21,501 bases of DNA from positions 12,891 through 34,391 of the forward strand of contig DJNI01000006.1 of the NCBI GenBank assembly GCA_002436765.1, given 5' to 3'. Shown piece after piece: positions 7,072 to 14,605 of the stretch. Source of the stretch: Clostridiales bacterium UBA6468. Its GTDB lineage: Bacteria > Bacillota > Clostridia > Oscillospirales > Oscillospiraceae. How positions within the stretch are numbered: the stretch's first letter is position 1; each line of letters starts with the position of its first letter. Below the pieces are notes generated by a model. That model saw nothing but the letters and a program-made list of their open reading frames with translations, had not been told where the DNA came from and made no database searches. The position numbers and the translations under genes were made by a program.

Positions 7072-8669
7072 TCTTTTTTGCGGCGCATTTTCAGTTTTTC
7101 CCGGAGAACGCAGACGCCCATCCCCACCCAGCAGACTGCAAGACCGATCAGCAGCGCCCTGGAAACGGCGGGCAGAGGCCCCAGGCCGTCAGCGGATGCA
7201 CCGATCTGGTCTAACCGGTACAGAGAGGAAACGTCGCTGTAAAGGGACGAAAGGTACTTATCGTTGACCGTCTGATGACGGCGCACGGACTTGTTCACGT
7301 CTTCGATCAGCTGCCCCGCGGCGTTGCGCAGGGAGGCGGAGCCGTTGAACACGGGGGTGACGAAGGTGCAGTCCGTGTAGCGCATCAGCAGCCGGGCGGC
7401 CTCGATCTTGGCGCGGTAGTGGGTGGTGTTATCCTCGCCGCAGCGGCTTAAGTAGTCCTGATAGGCGGGATCTTCCTGGGCTTTGGACGTGACGGGAATG
7501 TAGCCTTCCGTCTGGGAATAGGCAATCTGCACGTCGTTGGTCAGCAGATACTGGGCGAACAGCCAGCTCGCCAGCACCTCCTGAGAATCGGACTTATGGA
7601 ACACGCACACCGACGGCCCCTGGGAGATCATCCGGGGCTGCTCCGGGTCGAACTGGGGAACCGGCAGCACCGCCAGCTCAAAGGGGATCAGCTTTTCCTC
7701 GGCAATGTCGATGAGGGGCGCGTCAGCGCCCATCCAGGTCGCGCCGGCGGTGGAGTCGATGGCGAAAATGCACTGTCCGGCGTTGAGGAAGTTGGCGGGG
7801 TAGCCCGCCAGCTTGAAGGTGTTGAACGCTCCGGTGGCGGCATGTTCGGCAATGGTGGTGAGGATCTCCCTCGTGGTGTCGTTGAACAGCTGCACCTCGC
7901 CGCTGTCTGTGGAATAGCCCGCGCCCCGCTGCTTGAGCATCTGGATCATCATGTTGTCCGTGGACTTGTCAATGAAGGGGATCAGCACCTTCTGGCCGTT
8001 GAGTAAGAAATTCCCGGCGCCGTCCTTCGCCATGGCGGCCTCGGAGACCTCCCAGACAAAGTCCCAGGTCAGGACGTCGGGGAGGGTGTAGCCCAGCTTT
8101 TCCACGTAGGTCTTGTTGACGTAGCAGGCTTCCGTGGAGCGCATGTAGGGGATGGCGTAATAATGGCCGTCAATAGCGCATTCCGACAAAAAACGGGGAA
8201 CGATCTCGTCCCGGGTGGGGGAGTCGAAGCGCACCTCGCTGCCCCCGAGACCGTATTTTTCGTCGGCAAACAGGTCGTCCAGGGGGACCACCGTGTCTTC
8301 GCCGGTGAGATAAGTCGCAATGTGGTCGGGGTAGGTGATGCACACGTTGGGGGTGGTGCCGGTTGCGATGTTGGTAATGACGTCGTTGTAGATTTTGCCG
8401 TAGTCCGTATAGAGCCGGAGATTCACGGTGACGTTGGGATACAGTTTTTCAAAGTCCGCAATGGCCTGCTTGTAGATGTTCACCTGGGCCATGTTGGTGT
8501 CGTTTTTTGCCCAGAAGGTGATCTCATAGCGCCGGGAAGTATCAAATTCATCGGGAACCGGGTAGGAGACGGAAACGGCGGTGTTTTCCTCTGAAGCCAG
8601 CGTACCGTGGCAGCCGGTGAAGGAAAGGGTCAGCACAAGGGCAAGTGCGAGGGCAAGCAGCTTTTTCAT
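7068..8669 (-). CDS. ABC sugar-type solute-binding lipoprotein
   Basis: A 533-residue family-1 extracellular solute-binding protein, the substrate receptor of the ABC importer encoded just upstream. The signal peptide MKKLLALALALVLTLSFTGC has lipobox LSFTGC (Cys20). RYEITFWAKNDTN followed by FEKLYPNVTVNLRLY is the usual start of the mature fold. It is about 100 residues longer than typical members and, unusually, ends in a hydrophobic helix (about 506-522, LLIGLAVCWVGMGVCVL) followed by basic REKLKMRRKKD, so it may be anchored at both ends. The start overlaps the permease stop by ATGA (8666-8669). The frame is open to 8888, but that part is a shadow of the permease gene. The transported sugar cannot be read from sequence. 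Confidence 0.9.
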   Translation of the reverse strand: MKKLLALALALVLTLSFTGCHGTLASEENTAVSVSYPVPDEFDTSRRYEITFWAKNDTNMAQVNIYKQAIADFEKLYPNVTVNLRLYTDYGKIYNDVITNIATGTTPNVCITYPDHIATYLTGEDTVVPLDDLFADEKYGLGGSEVRFDSPTRDEIVPRFLSECAIDGHYYAIPYMRSTEACYVNKTYVEKLGYTLPDVLTWDFVWEVSEAAMAKDGAGNFLLNGQKVLIPFIDKSTDNMMIQMLKQRGAGYSTDSGEVQLFNDTTREILTTIAEHAATGAFNTFKLAGYPANFLNAGQCIFAIDSTAGATWMGADAPLIDIAEEKLIPFELAVLPVPQFDPEQPRMISQGPSVCVFHKSDSQEVLASWLFAQYLLTNDVQIAYSQTEGYIPVTSKAQEDPAYQDYLSRCGEDNTTHYRAKIEAARLLMRYTDCTFVTPVFNGSASLRNAAGQLIEDVNKSVRRHQTVNDKYLSSLYSDVSSLYRLDQIGASADGLGPLPAVSRALLIGLAVCWVGMGVCVLREKLKMRRKKD

Positions 8670-9529
8670 CCCTTCACACCCCCTCTCGAAACGCCCTCCA
8701 TGATCTTCCTCCGGAAAATCAGGAACAGCACGATCAGCGGCAGGGAAATCGCTACAACAGCCGCCATCATGGCGGGGATATTCTCCCGGCCGAAGCCGTT
8801 TTCCCGAATCTCCTGAATGCCGTTGGACACCAGGAAATAGGACTGATCGTCGGTGATCAGCCGCGGCCAGACGTAGGCGTTCCAGCACTCGATGACCTTC
8901 AGAATGGTGATGGTGACGACGGTGGGGCGGCAGATGGGGATCATCACCTTGAACAGGTACTTGAGGTCGGAGGTGCCGTCCACCTTGGCGGCGTAGTAAA
9001 GCTCGTCGGGAACCTGAGAGAAGGTCTCTTTCAGCAGATAGATGTAAAACACCGACGTTACGGAGGGCAGAATCAGGCCGGTGAAGGTGTTGCGCAGGTT
9101 CAGATCGGTGATGGTGACGAAATTGGTGATGACCACCAGCTCCGTGGGGATCATCATCAGAGACAGGAACAGGGCAAACACCAGGTCCTTGCCCTTAAAA
9201 TTCAGCCGGGCAAGGCCATAGGCCGCCAGCACCGTGACAATGAGCATCAGGCCGGTGGTGATGACGGTGAAGATAATGGTGTTGAGAAAATACCCCCCCA
9301 GCGGCACCTGAGTGAAGGCGTCAACGTAGTTTTGCAGGGTGGGGGACAGGGTGTACAGCTTGGGAATCCACTCGGAATTGTAAGCGCCGTAGCTTTTGAC
9401 GGAGGTAAGCACCATCCAGTAAAAGGGAAACAGCACCAGAATGCCCCAGACGGTCAGAAAGAAATAGGTGACGGTTTTCCTGACCCGCCCCCGGAGACGG
9501 GCGCTTTTTTCGATTTTTTCGTAATCCAC
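8666..9529 (-). CDS. ABC sugar transporter permease, MalG-like
   Basis: A 287-residue inner-membrane permease with six hydrophobic segments, of the carbohydrate-uptake-1 (MalG) type. The EAA loop that docks the ATPase lies at about 176-203 (DELYYAAKVDGTSDLK, then IPICRPT). The start is GTG at 9529, chosen because AAAGGAGG lies 8-9 bases upstream and no nearby ATG fits. It follows the first permease gene by 15 bases and overlaps the solute-binding-protein gene by 4 bases, so the operon order is ATPase, permease, permease, binding protein. It looks intact. Confidence 0.93.
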   Translation of the reverse strand: MDYEKIEKSARLRGRVRKTVTYFFLTVWGILVLFPFYWMVLTSVKSYGAYNSEWIPKLYTLSPTLQNYVDAFTQVPLGGYFLNTIIFTVITTGLMLIVTVLAAYGLARLNFKGKDLVFALFLSLMMIPTELVVITNFVTITDLNLRNTFTGLILPSVTSVFYIYLLKETFSQVPDELYYAAKVDGTSDLKYLFKVMIPICRPTVVTITILKVIECWNAYVWPRLITDDQSYFLVSNGIQEIRENGFGRENIPAMMAAVVAISLPLIVLFLIFRRKIMEGVSRGGVKG

Positions 9530-9544
9530 GTTCGCCGCCTCCTT

Positions 9545-10435
9545 TTAATAGTGGACGTGCTTCTTGCTCACCAGCAGGTTGATGCAGGTGATGGTCAGCA
9601 CGATGGCGAAAAGCAGAATGGCCGCAGCGGAGGCGTAGGAGGGGTAGCCGCCGGAATCGCCGTAGAGCATGTCGTAGATGTAGCCCACGATGGTGTTCAT
9701 CCCGGCGGCGTTCAGGTTGGTGCCGAACAGGGCGACGGCATCGGAGTAGGCTTTGAACGCGCCGATAAAGCCCGTGATGACCAGGTAAAATACCGTGGGG
9801 GAGATCATGGGCAGGGTAATCCTGGTGAAAATGCGCCACCGGGAGGTGCCGTCTACTTTAGCGGCATTGTAATAGGTCTGGTCAACGGAGGCCAGCGCCC
9901 CGGTGAGGATCAGGATTTTGAAGGGCAGAACGACCCAGATGGTGTAGAAGCAAAGAACGAACATCTTCGCCCAATAAGGACCGTCGATGAAGTCCACCGG
10001 CCCCGCGCCGAACCAGCTTAAGACCAGATTCACAAGGCCGTCAGAGTAGGGCGTCCGCTTGAAAAAGATCATGAACACCAGACCCACCGCCAGCGTGTTG
10101 GTCACGTAGGGCAGGAAGTAAACGGTCTGGTAAAGCTCCCGCAGCTTCTGAATGGAGCTGAGTCCCACGGAGATCAGCATGGCCAGAGAAGTGGAGAGGG
10201 GAACGGTGATCAGCACCAGCAGGAGCGTATTTTTCAGCGCCTGCAAAAAATAGGGATCCCGCAGGACGTAGCGGTAGTTGTAAAGCCCGGTGCCGAAATA
10301 GGTCTGGGACGCGAAATTATACCCTTCCTCGAAGGAATAGGTCAGCACGTCGATGAGGGGATACACCAGAAACAGCCCCAGAAACGCGGCGGCGGGAAGC
10401 AGATACAGCCAGCCCTTCCAGTTGTTCTTTTCCAT
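9545..10435 (-). CDS. ABC sugar transporter permease, MalF/UgpA-like
   Basis: A 296-residue permease with six membrane segments and the opening KGWLYLLPAAAFLGLFLVYP typical of the sugar-permease family. The EAA loop is at about 188-213 (YYNAAKVDGTSRWRIF, then LPMISPT). It forms the translocation pore with the MalG-like subunit. The ATG at 10435 has GGGAGGAAG just upstream, and 15 bases separate it from the ATPase gene stop. It ends in a short basic tail. The sequence gives no hint of the substrate beyond the family. Confidence 0.93.
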   Translation of the reverse strand: MEKNNWKGWLYLLPAAAFLGLFLVYPLIDVLTYSFEEGYNFASQTYFGTGLYNYRYVLRDPYFLQALKNTLLLVLITVPLSTSLAMLISVGLSSIQKLRELYQTVYFLPYVTNTLAVGLVFMIFFKRTPYSDGLVNLVLSWFGAGPVDFIDGPYWAKMFVLCFYTIWVVLPFKILILTGALASVDQTYYNAAKVDGTSRWRIFTRITLPMISPTVFYLVITGFIGAFKAYSDAVALFGTNLNAAGMNTIVGYIYDMLYGDSGGYPSYASAAAILLFAIVLTITCINLLVSKKHVHY

Positions 10436-10450
10436 AGGCTTCCTCCCGAA

Positions 10451-11548
10451 TCAGCCGAAATTGATCCGCTCGCCGGACTCTTTATGGAACAGGAATACCT
10501 TGTTGGGTTTCAGGTCAAAGCGCACCTTTTGGGACGCCGTGTTGACGGCGTTTTCCGCGCTGATGATGGAGCGGATGGTCACGTTCCGGAACTTGGGATG
10601 GGTGGAGACCACGCTGATATCCCGCCCCATGACCTCCACCCGGGAAAGGTCGCAGCTTAGCGCGCCGGTCTCCGACAAAATAAAGCCCTCGGGGCGGATG
10701 GCGGCGGTGACGATCTGGTCGGCCACGCCGGGGACGGCCAGCACGGCTTCCTCGCCGATGTACAGCTGTCCGTCCTTCACCTCGCCGTCGAAGACGTTGA
10801 TGGGGGGCGTGCCCAGGAATTTCGCCACGAACAGATTCACGGGAGAATCGTAAACCGCCTGAGGCTTGCCGATCTGCTGCACCACGCCGTCTTTCATGAC
10901 CACGATCAGGTCGGAGATGGACATGGCCTCCTCCTGGTCGTGGGTGACGAACACGGTGGTGATGCCGGTGGCCTTCTGGATGCGGCGGATCTCCTCCCGG
11001 GTCTGGAGCCGCAGACGGGCGTCCAGATTGGAAAGGGGTTCGTCCAGCAGCAGGATCCTCGGCATTTTCACCAGCGCCCGGGCAATGGCCACACGCTGCT
11101 GCTGACCGCCGGACAGCTCCTTGGGCTTGCGGTCCATCAGCTCCTCGATCTGCACCAGCTTCGCCGCCTCCAGCGCCATGTCGGCCATCTGCCGGCGGGT
11201 GAGCCTGTCCTTGCCCGTCCGGTTTTCCAGGGGAAAGGTGATATTCTGCCGCACCGTCAGGTGGGGGTACAGGGCGTAATTCTGGAACACCAGCCCCACG
11301 CCCCGGTTTTCCGCGGGCAGGTCGGTGACGTCGTCGTCGCCGAAGAAGATACGGCCGGAGGTAGGCTTCTGCAATCCGGAGAGCAGGTTCAGCGTGGTGG
11401 ACTTGCCGCAGCCCGAAGGACCCAGCAGACCCAGCAGCACGCCGTCGGGGATCTCAAAGGTGAAATCGTTCACGGCGATCACGTCGGCGGGCTGCTTTTT
11501 GCTGCGGCTGGGGAACTTTTTCGTCAGATTTTGCAGGGTGACTTTCAT
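10451..11548 (-). CDS. ABC sugar importer ATPase, UgpC/MsmK-type
   Basis: A 365-residue cytosolic ATPase that powers the adjacent permeases. Walker A GPSGCGKST is at 43-51, Q-loop Gln at 89, signature LSGGQQ at 145-150, Walker B ILLLDE at 165-170 and switch His at 203. A C-terminal MOBE/TOBE-like regulatory domain follows (about 240-365), as in MalK/UgpC. ATG 11548 is preferred over the upstream in-frame ATG at 11608, because AAAGGA (11559-11564) lies 10 bases before it and the promoter at 11580-11608 would otherwise be inside the gene. It is first in its operon; many Firmicute sugar importers instead rely on a shared, unlinked ATPase. Confidence 0.94.
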   Translation of the reverse strand: MKVTLQNLTKKFPSRSKKQPADVIAVNDFTFEIPDGVLLGLLGPSGCGKSTTLNLLSGLQKPTSGRIFFGDDDVTDLPAENRGVGLVFQNYALYPHLTVRQNITFPLENRTGKDRLTRRQMADMALEAAKLVQIEELMDRKPKELSGGQQQRVAIARALVKMPRILLLDEPLSNLDARLRLQTREEIRRIQKATGITTVFVTHDQEEAMSISDLIVVMKDGVVQQIGKPQAVYDSPVNLFVAKFLGTPPINVFDGEVKDGQLYIGEEAVLAVPGVADQIVTAAIRPEGFILSETGALSCDLSRVEVMGRDISVVSTHPKFRNVTIRSIISAENAVNTASQKVRFDLKPNKVFLFHKESGERINFG

Positions 11549-11579
11549 GGAACCACAGTCCTTTCTAAGCGTTGTCTCC

Positions 11580-11608
11580 ATTATATGCCACAAAGCCGCG
11601 CTTTTCAA
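11580..11608 (-). promoter_or_regulatory. Promoter of the ABC importer operon
   Basis: On the minus strand, -35 TTGAAA (11603-11608) and a perfect -10 TATAAT (11580-11585) are 17 bases apart. It is back to back with the promoter of the DUF4430 lipoprotein; only 15 bases lie between the two -35 elements. Confidence 0.85.
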
Positions 11609-11623
11609 GGAAAAAGAATGCGA

Positions 11624-11652
11624 TTGAAAAAGATGGGAATCTATGCTACAAT
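11624..11652 (+). promoter_or_regulatory. Promoter of the DUF4430 lipoprotein gene
   Basis: -35 TTGAAA (11624-11629) and -10 TACAAT (11647-11652) are 17 bases apart, with an extended TGC before the -10. The start codon is 92 bases further on. I see no riboswitch in that leader. Confidence 0.78.
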
Positions 11653-11744
11653 ATCTGCGCCGTTTGGGAATATCAAATGGCAGAACCTTTCACGCAGCCG
11701 TTTCAAGGCAGGCTGGGAAGGAATATAACGTTAGGAGAATTGTT

Positions 11745-12179
11745 ATGAACAAATCCAGCATGAAAAAGCTGCTGTCCATCCTTCTGTGCATCGCGCTGAT
11801 CGCGGCATTGGCGCTTTCCACCGTCGGATGCAGCAAGAATGACAGCACTGCGTCTGTCTCCGAGGCTTCCGGCGTCGTTTCCATGGGCGAGGGCGAAACC
11901 AAGTTTCTGTTCGACGTGGTGGATCCCGATGGCAAGGAAAGCCATTTTGAGATCCACACCGACGAGAAGACCGTGGGGGCGGCGCTGCTGTCCCTGGGTC
12001 TGATCGCAGGCGAGGACAGCGACTACGGCCTGTATGTCAAGACCGTCAACGGCGTCACCCTGGACTACGACAAGGACGGCAAATACTGGGCGTTCTATGT
12101 GGACGGCGAGTATGCCGCCACCGGCGTAGACTCCACCGACATCACCGCCGGCGCGACCTACACCTTCAAGGCAGAGTAA
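11745..12179 (+). CDS. DUF4430 (transcobalamin C-terminal-like) lipoprotein
   Basis: A 144-residue lipoprotein. A signal peptide ends at a lipobox-like STVGC (Cys29), followed by a Ser/Thr-rich linker and one DUF4430 domain (about 50-144). Its marks are VGAALLSLGLIAGE, then YGLYVKTVNGVTLDYD, GKYWAFYVDGEYAATGVD and a final GATYTFK. DUF4430 shares the fold of the C-terminal domain of transcobalamin and intrinsic factor, so corrinoid binding at the cell surface is plausible but not shown. ATG 11745 has AGGAGA (11733-11738) 6 bases upstream. It is a single-gene unit: its own promoter, then a palindromic repeat and a terminator. The membrane-anchored DUF4430 protein at 14606-15208 is a distant relative. 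Confidence 0.86.
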   Translation: MNKSSMKKLLSILLCIALIAALALSTVGCSKNDSTASVSEASGVVSMGEGETKFLFDVVDPDGKESHFEIHTDEKTVGAALLSLGLIAGEDSDYGLYVKTVNGVTLDYDKDGKYWAFYVDGEYAATGVDSTDITAGATYTFKAE

Positions 12180-12182
12180 TAT

Positions 12183-12347
12183 AAGGAAACTCTGACGAAA
12201 TCGCCTTCGGCTGAGCAGCGGATCTTTTTCCCCAGCTGTGCGGTATTAAAAGCGGGAAATACACAAAGTATTCCTCCGCTTTTGAAACCTTCATCTGGTG
12301 AAAGATCTCTCGCTGTCAGCTCTCGCCGATTTAATCAGAGCTTCCTT
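12183..12347. repeat. Long palindromic repeat, MITE- or REP-like (copy 2)
   Basis: A 165-bp imperfect palindrome begins 3 bases after the lipoprotein stop codon. Its ends are AAGGAAACTCTGA (12183-12195) and the inverted AAGGAAGCTCTGA (12335-12347). The arms continue to match inward through AAATCG, GCTGA, CAGCG and GATCTTT to a core hairpin, AAAAGCGGGAAATAC against a bulged partner (12248-12282). No clear target-site duplication is visible. It shares the CAGCGG-TCTTTT-CCC and CGGGAAATAC blocks with copy 1 at 6077-6273. It has no coding capacity. Confidence 0.75.
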
Positions 12348-12358
12348 GACACAAAGCA

Positions 12359-12398
12359 GCCGGGAGGATGGGCTTTCCCCATCCTCCCGGCTCTTTTT
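12359..12398 (+). terminator. Intrinsic terminator after the DUF4430 lipoprotein
   Basis: A perfect 14-bp stem, GCCGGGAGGATGGG (12359-12372) with 12378-12391, has a 5-base loop and is followed by TCTTTTTT. The palindromic repeat lies between this terminator and the gene it serves. Confidence 0.92.
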
Positions 12399-12400
12399 TG

Positions 12401-12428
12401 TTGCAATTCGGGGAAATTATCGTATAAT
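12401..12428 (+). promoter_or_regulatory. Promoter of the rRNA methyltransferase gene
   Basis: -35 TTGCAA (12401-12406) and -10 TATAAT (12423-12428) have a 16-base spacer. The -35 follows directly after the U tract of the preceding terminator. The start codon is 31 bases after the -10. Confidence 0.8.
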
Positions 12429-12459
12429 AGAGGTAACTTTTGAAACAGGAGAAAACGAA

Positions 12460-13662
12460 ATGGAAAACGGCGCGGTGTATTTGAAAAAGGGCGAGGGGCG
12501 CAGCATGAAGGCGGGCGGCCCCTGGGTGTATGACAACGAGGTGGAGCGCACCGAGGGCGAGCCGTTGGACGGGGACGTTGTCTCCGTCCACGACTACAAC
12601 GGTTTCTGTCTGGGCAAGGGCTTCTTAAACCGCCGCTCCAAGCTCCGGGTGCGGATGCTGACCCGGAACCGGAATCAGGAAATTGATGAAGACTTCCTCC
12701 GAATGCGGGTGGAAAATGCCTGGGAATACCGGAAAAAGGTGGTGGACACCGGCAGCTGCCGGGTGATTTTCGGCGAAGCGGATTTCCTGCCGGGACTGGT
12801 GGTGGATAAATTCTCCGACGTGCTGGTGGTGCAGTCTCTGGCGCTGGGCATGGATCGGTACAAGTCCTTTATCCTGGAAACCCTGAAGGAATTGATGGCG
12901 CGAGACGGCATTTCCATCCGGGGCATTTACGAGCGCTCCGACGCCAAGGTGCGGGAGCAGGAGGGAATGCCCCGGGTCAAGGGCTTTCTGTCCGACCCCT
13001 TTGACACCAAGGTGGAGATCGTGGAAAACGGCGTTAAATATTTCGTAGACGTGGCAGAAGGACAGAAAACCGGCTTTTTCCTCGATCAGAAATACAACCG
13101 CAAGGCCATCTGGCCGCTGTGTCCCGGCGCGGAGGTGCTGGACTGCTTCACCCATACCGGCTCCTTTGCCCTGAACGCGGGTCTTGCCGGGGCGAGCCAC
13201 GTGCTGGGCGTGGACGCTTCGGAGCTGGGCGTAGCCCAGGCCCGGGAAAATGCCGCCCTCAACGGCCTTTCCCACCGGGTGGAATTCCTCTGCGCGGATG
13301 TGTTTGCGCTGCTGCCTGAGCTGGAAGCCAAGGGGAAGAAATTCGACCTTGTGATCCTCGACCCCCCTGCCTTCACCAAATCCCGCGCCTCCGTGAAAAA
13401 GGCGGTGACGGGCTACCGGGAGATCAACCTCCGGGCAATGAAGCTCATTAAGGACGGCGGCTTTCTCGCCACCTGCTCCTGTTCCCATTTTGTGGACTAT
13501 GCGCTGTTCACCCAGACCATCGGCCAGGCCGCCCGGAACGTCCGCAAGCGGCTGCGGCAGGTGGAATACCGCACCCAGGCGCCGGATCACCCCATTTTAT
13601 GGGATGCCGAGGATTCCTATTATCTGAAATTCTACATTTTTCAGGTCTGCGACGTGAAATAA
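12460..13662 (+). CDS. rlmI: 23S rRNA (cytosine-5) methyltransferase, RlmI family
   Basis: A 400-residue class I SAM-dependent methyltransferase with an N-terminal PUA-like RNA-binding domain (about 1-75). A linker beta domain follows, then the catalytic domain: SAM motif VLDCFTHTGSFALNAG (226-241), acidic VLGVDAS, catalytic LDPPAF (300-305) and the Cys pair CSCSHF (339-344). E. coli RlmI makes m5C1962 in 23S rRNA; the same site is likely here but unproven. ATG 12460 has AGGAG (12447-12451) 8 bases upstream. The frame is open back to 12298, but that stretch crosses a terminator and the promoter. It is a single-gene unit flanked by terminators. Confidence 0.92.
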   Translation: MENGAVYLKKGEGRSMKAGGPWVYDNEVERTEGEPLDGDVVSVHDYNGFCLGKGFLNRRSKLRVRMLTRNRNQEIDEDFLRMRVENAWEYRKKVVDTGSCRVIFGEADFLPGLVVDKFSDVLVVQSLALGMDRYKSFILETLKELMARDGISIRGIYERSDAKVREQEGMPRVKGFLSDPFDTKVEIVENGVKYFVDVAEGQKTGFFLDQKYNRKAIWPLCPGAEVLDCFTHTGSFALNAGLAGASHVLGVDASELGVAQARENAALNGLSHRVEFLCADVFALLPELEAKGKKFDLVILDPPAFTKSRASVKKAVTGYREINLRAMKLIKDGGFLATCSCSHFVDYALFTQTIGQAARNVRKRLRQVEYRTQAPDHPILWDAEDSYYLKFYIFQVCDVK

Positions 13663-13665
13663 CAA

Positions 13666-13707
13666 ACGGGAGCAGTCACGCCAAATGTGACTGCTCTCGT
13701 ATTTTTT
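13666..13707 (+). terminator. Intrinsic terminator after rlmI
   Basis: A 14-bp stem with one G-U pair (13666-13679 with 13687-13700) closes a 7-base loop and is followed by ATTTTTT. It starts 3 bases after the rlmI stop and sits 5 bases from the end of the convergent ECF T gene. Confidence 0.9.
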
Positions 13708-13711
13708 CTGT

Positions 13712-14593
13712 TTATGCCCGGCGTCTCGCTCTTTGAAACCGGTATTCCGTCCAGAGCTCCAGCCCCATGGGCAGCAGGCACACCGCGGCGTAGCCGGCGG
13801 CGGTCACGGCGCTTACGCTTTCCAGGGGCTTCCAGATGATTCTGGGGTTATAGAACATCGTCGTTGCCCCCAGAATTGCCCCCATGGCGGTCAGGGTGAT
13901 GCCGGAAAACAGCGCGATGACGAACGCCCTGTCCCGGTTGTCGAAGCGGTAGATGGAAAACGCCGTCCGCCCCCGAAGCAGGCTGCCCCGGGAACGCATG
14001 GAGTCGGATTCCAGCGCCAGCGCGGAGATCATCCAGGTGATCAGCATGGAGAACATCCGCAGGCAGTTGCAAATGCGCCGGAAAAGATTGCCCTGATTGC
14101 TTCCCCGGCCGATGCCCTTCCGGGCAAGGTTGATTTTTCTTGCCTCCCGGCCGATTCTGGGAATGAAGCGCAGAAGGATCGTGAGAAACAGCGACAAGCG
14201 CGGACTGACCCTGCCGAAGAGGTACACCACCTTATCCGAAGTCACTACGCGGAATATGGCCTCCAGCCACATGCACAGCGTTGCAAATTGTAAGCCGATT
14301 ACAAGTCCGCAGACAAAGCTCTCCACCGTCAGGTTGTTGCCGATGAAGTTCTGTCTCAGCACCGTCACGCCAAAGTGGTGATAGCTGCTGTAGTACAGGG
14401 CAAATGCCAGAATCAGCGGCAAAAAGCCCAGGTTAACAGCTGCCGCCCGCTTTCTGCAGCGCCTGACGCTGTAGGCAAAGGCACTGGCACAGGCGATTGC
14501 CAGAAACACCGGGTGGTCGAAGCGCACCGTCCCATACAGCGCGGCGGCAAAGAAAATGAAATTCACCGCCGGATGACAGCTTTCAAAGCCCAT
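13712..14593 (-). CDS. ECF transporter T component (EcfT/CbiQ-like), paralogue 1
   Basis: A 293-residue membrane protein and last gene of the minus-strand cluster. It opens FESCHPAVNFIFFAAALYG and has about six hydrophobic segments. The cytoplasmic coupling region has VTSDKVVYLFGRVSPRLSLF, then LLRFIPRIGREARKI, and SDSMRSRG; the short Arg-Gly motif in this region normally contacts the ATPases. It is a clear paralogue of the T protein at 20156-21046 (shared CHPAVNF, VMTSDK/VVTSDK-type, DSMRxRG). The start ATG has GGAGG (14600-14604) and lies 12 bases after the DUF4430 gene stop. No ATPase or S-component gene follows it, so it must borrow ATPases encoded elsewhere, possibly by the operon at 21019, or be non-functional. 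Confidence 0.88.
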   Translation of the reverse strand: MGFESCHPAVNFIFFAAALYGTVRFDHPVFLAIACASAFAYSVRRCRKRAAAVNLGFLPLILAFALYYSSYHHFGVTVLRQNFIGNNLTVESFVCGLVIGLQFATLCMWLEAIFRVVTSDKVVYLFGRVSPRLSLFLTILLRFIPRIGREARKINLARKGIGRGSNQGNLFRRICNCLRMFSMLITWMISALALESDSMRSRGSLLRGRTAFSIYRFDNRDRAFVIALFSGITLTAMGAILGATTMFYNPRIIWKPLESVSAVTAAGYAAVCLLPMGLELWTEYRFQRARRRA

Positions 14594-14605
14594 GTTTGTC
14601 CTCCA

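Noticed and set aside
6251..7267. 338-codon plus-strand open frame across the OB-fold-like lipoprotein
   Set aside because: It is a mirror of a lipoprotein gene that has a signal peptide, lipobox, ribosome binding site and promoter; it also crosses a palindromic repeat.
8645..10021. 458-codon plus-strand open frame through the permease genes
   Set aside because: It is antisense to two clear permeases, rich in Gly/Asp/Gln/His from codon-bias mirroring, and has no family resemblance or ribosome binding site.
12183..12347. Insertion sequence with target-site duplication
   Set aside because: There is no open frame for a transposase, and I could not find matching flanking bases at the two ends.
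12298..12459. Upstream extension of the rlmI frame
   Set aside because: It would run through a palindromic repeat, a strong terminator and the rlmI promoter. ATG 12460 has AGGAG at the right distance.
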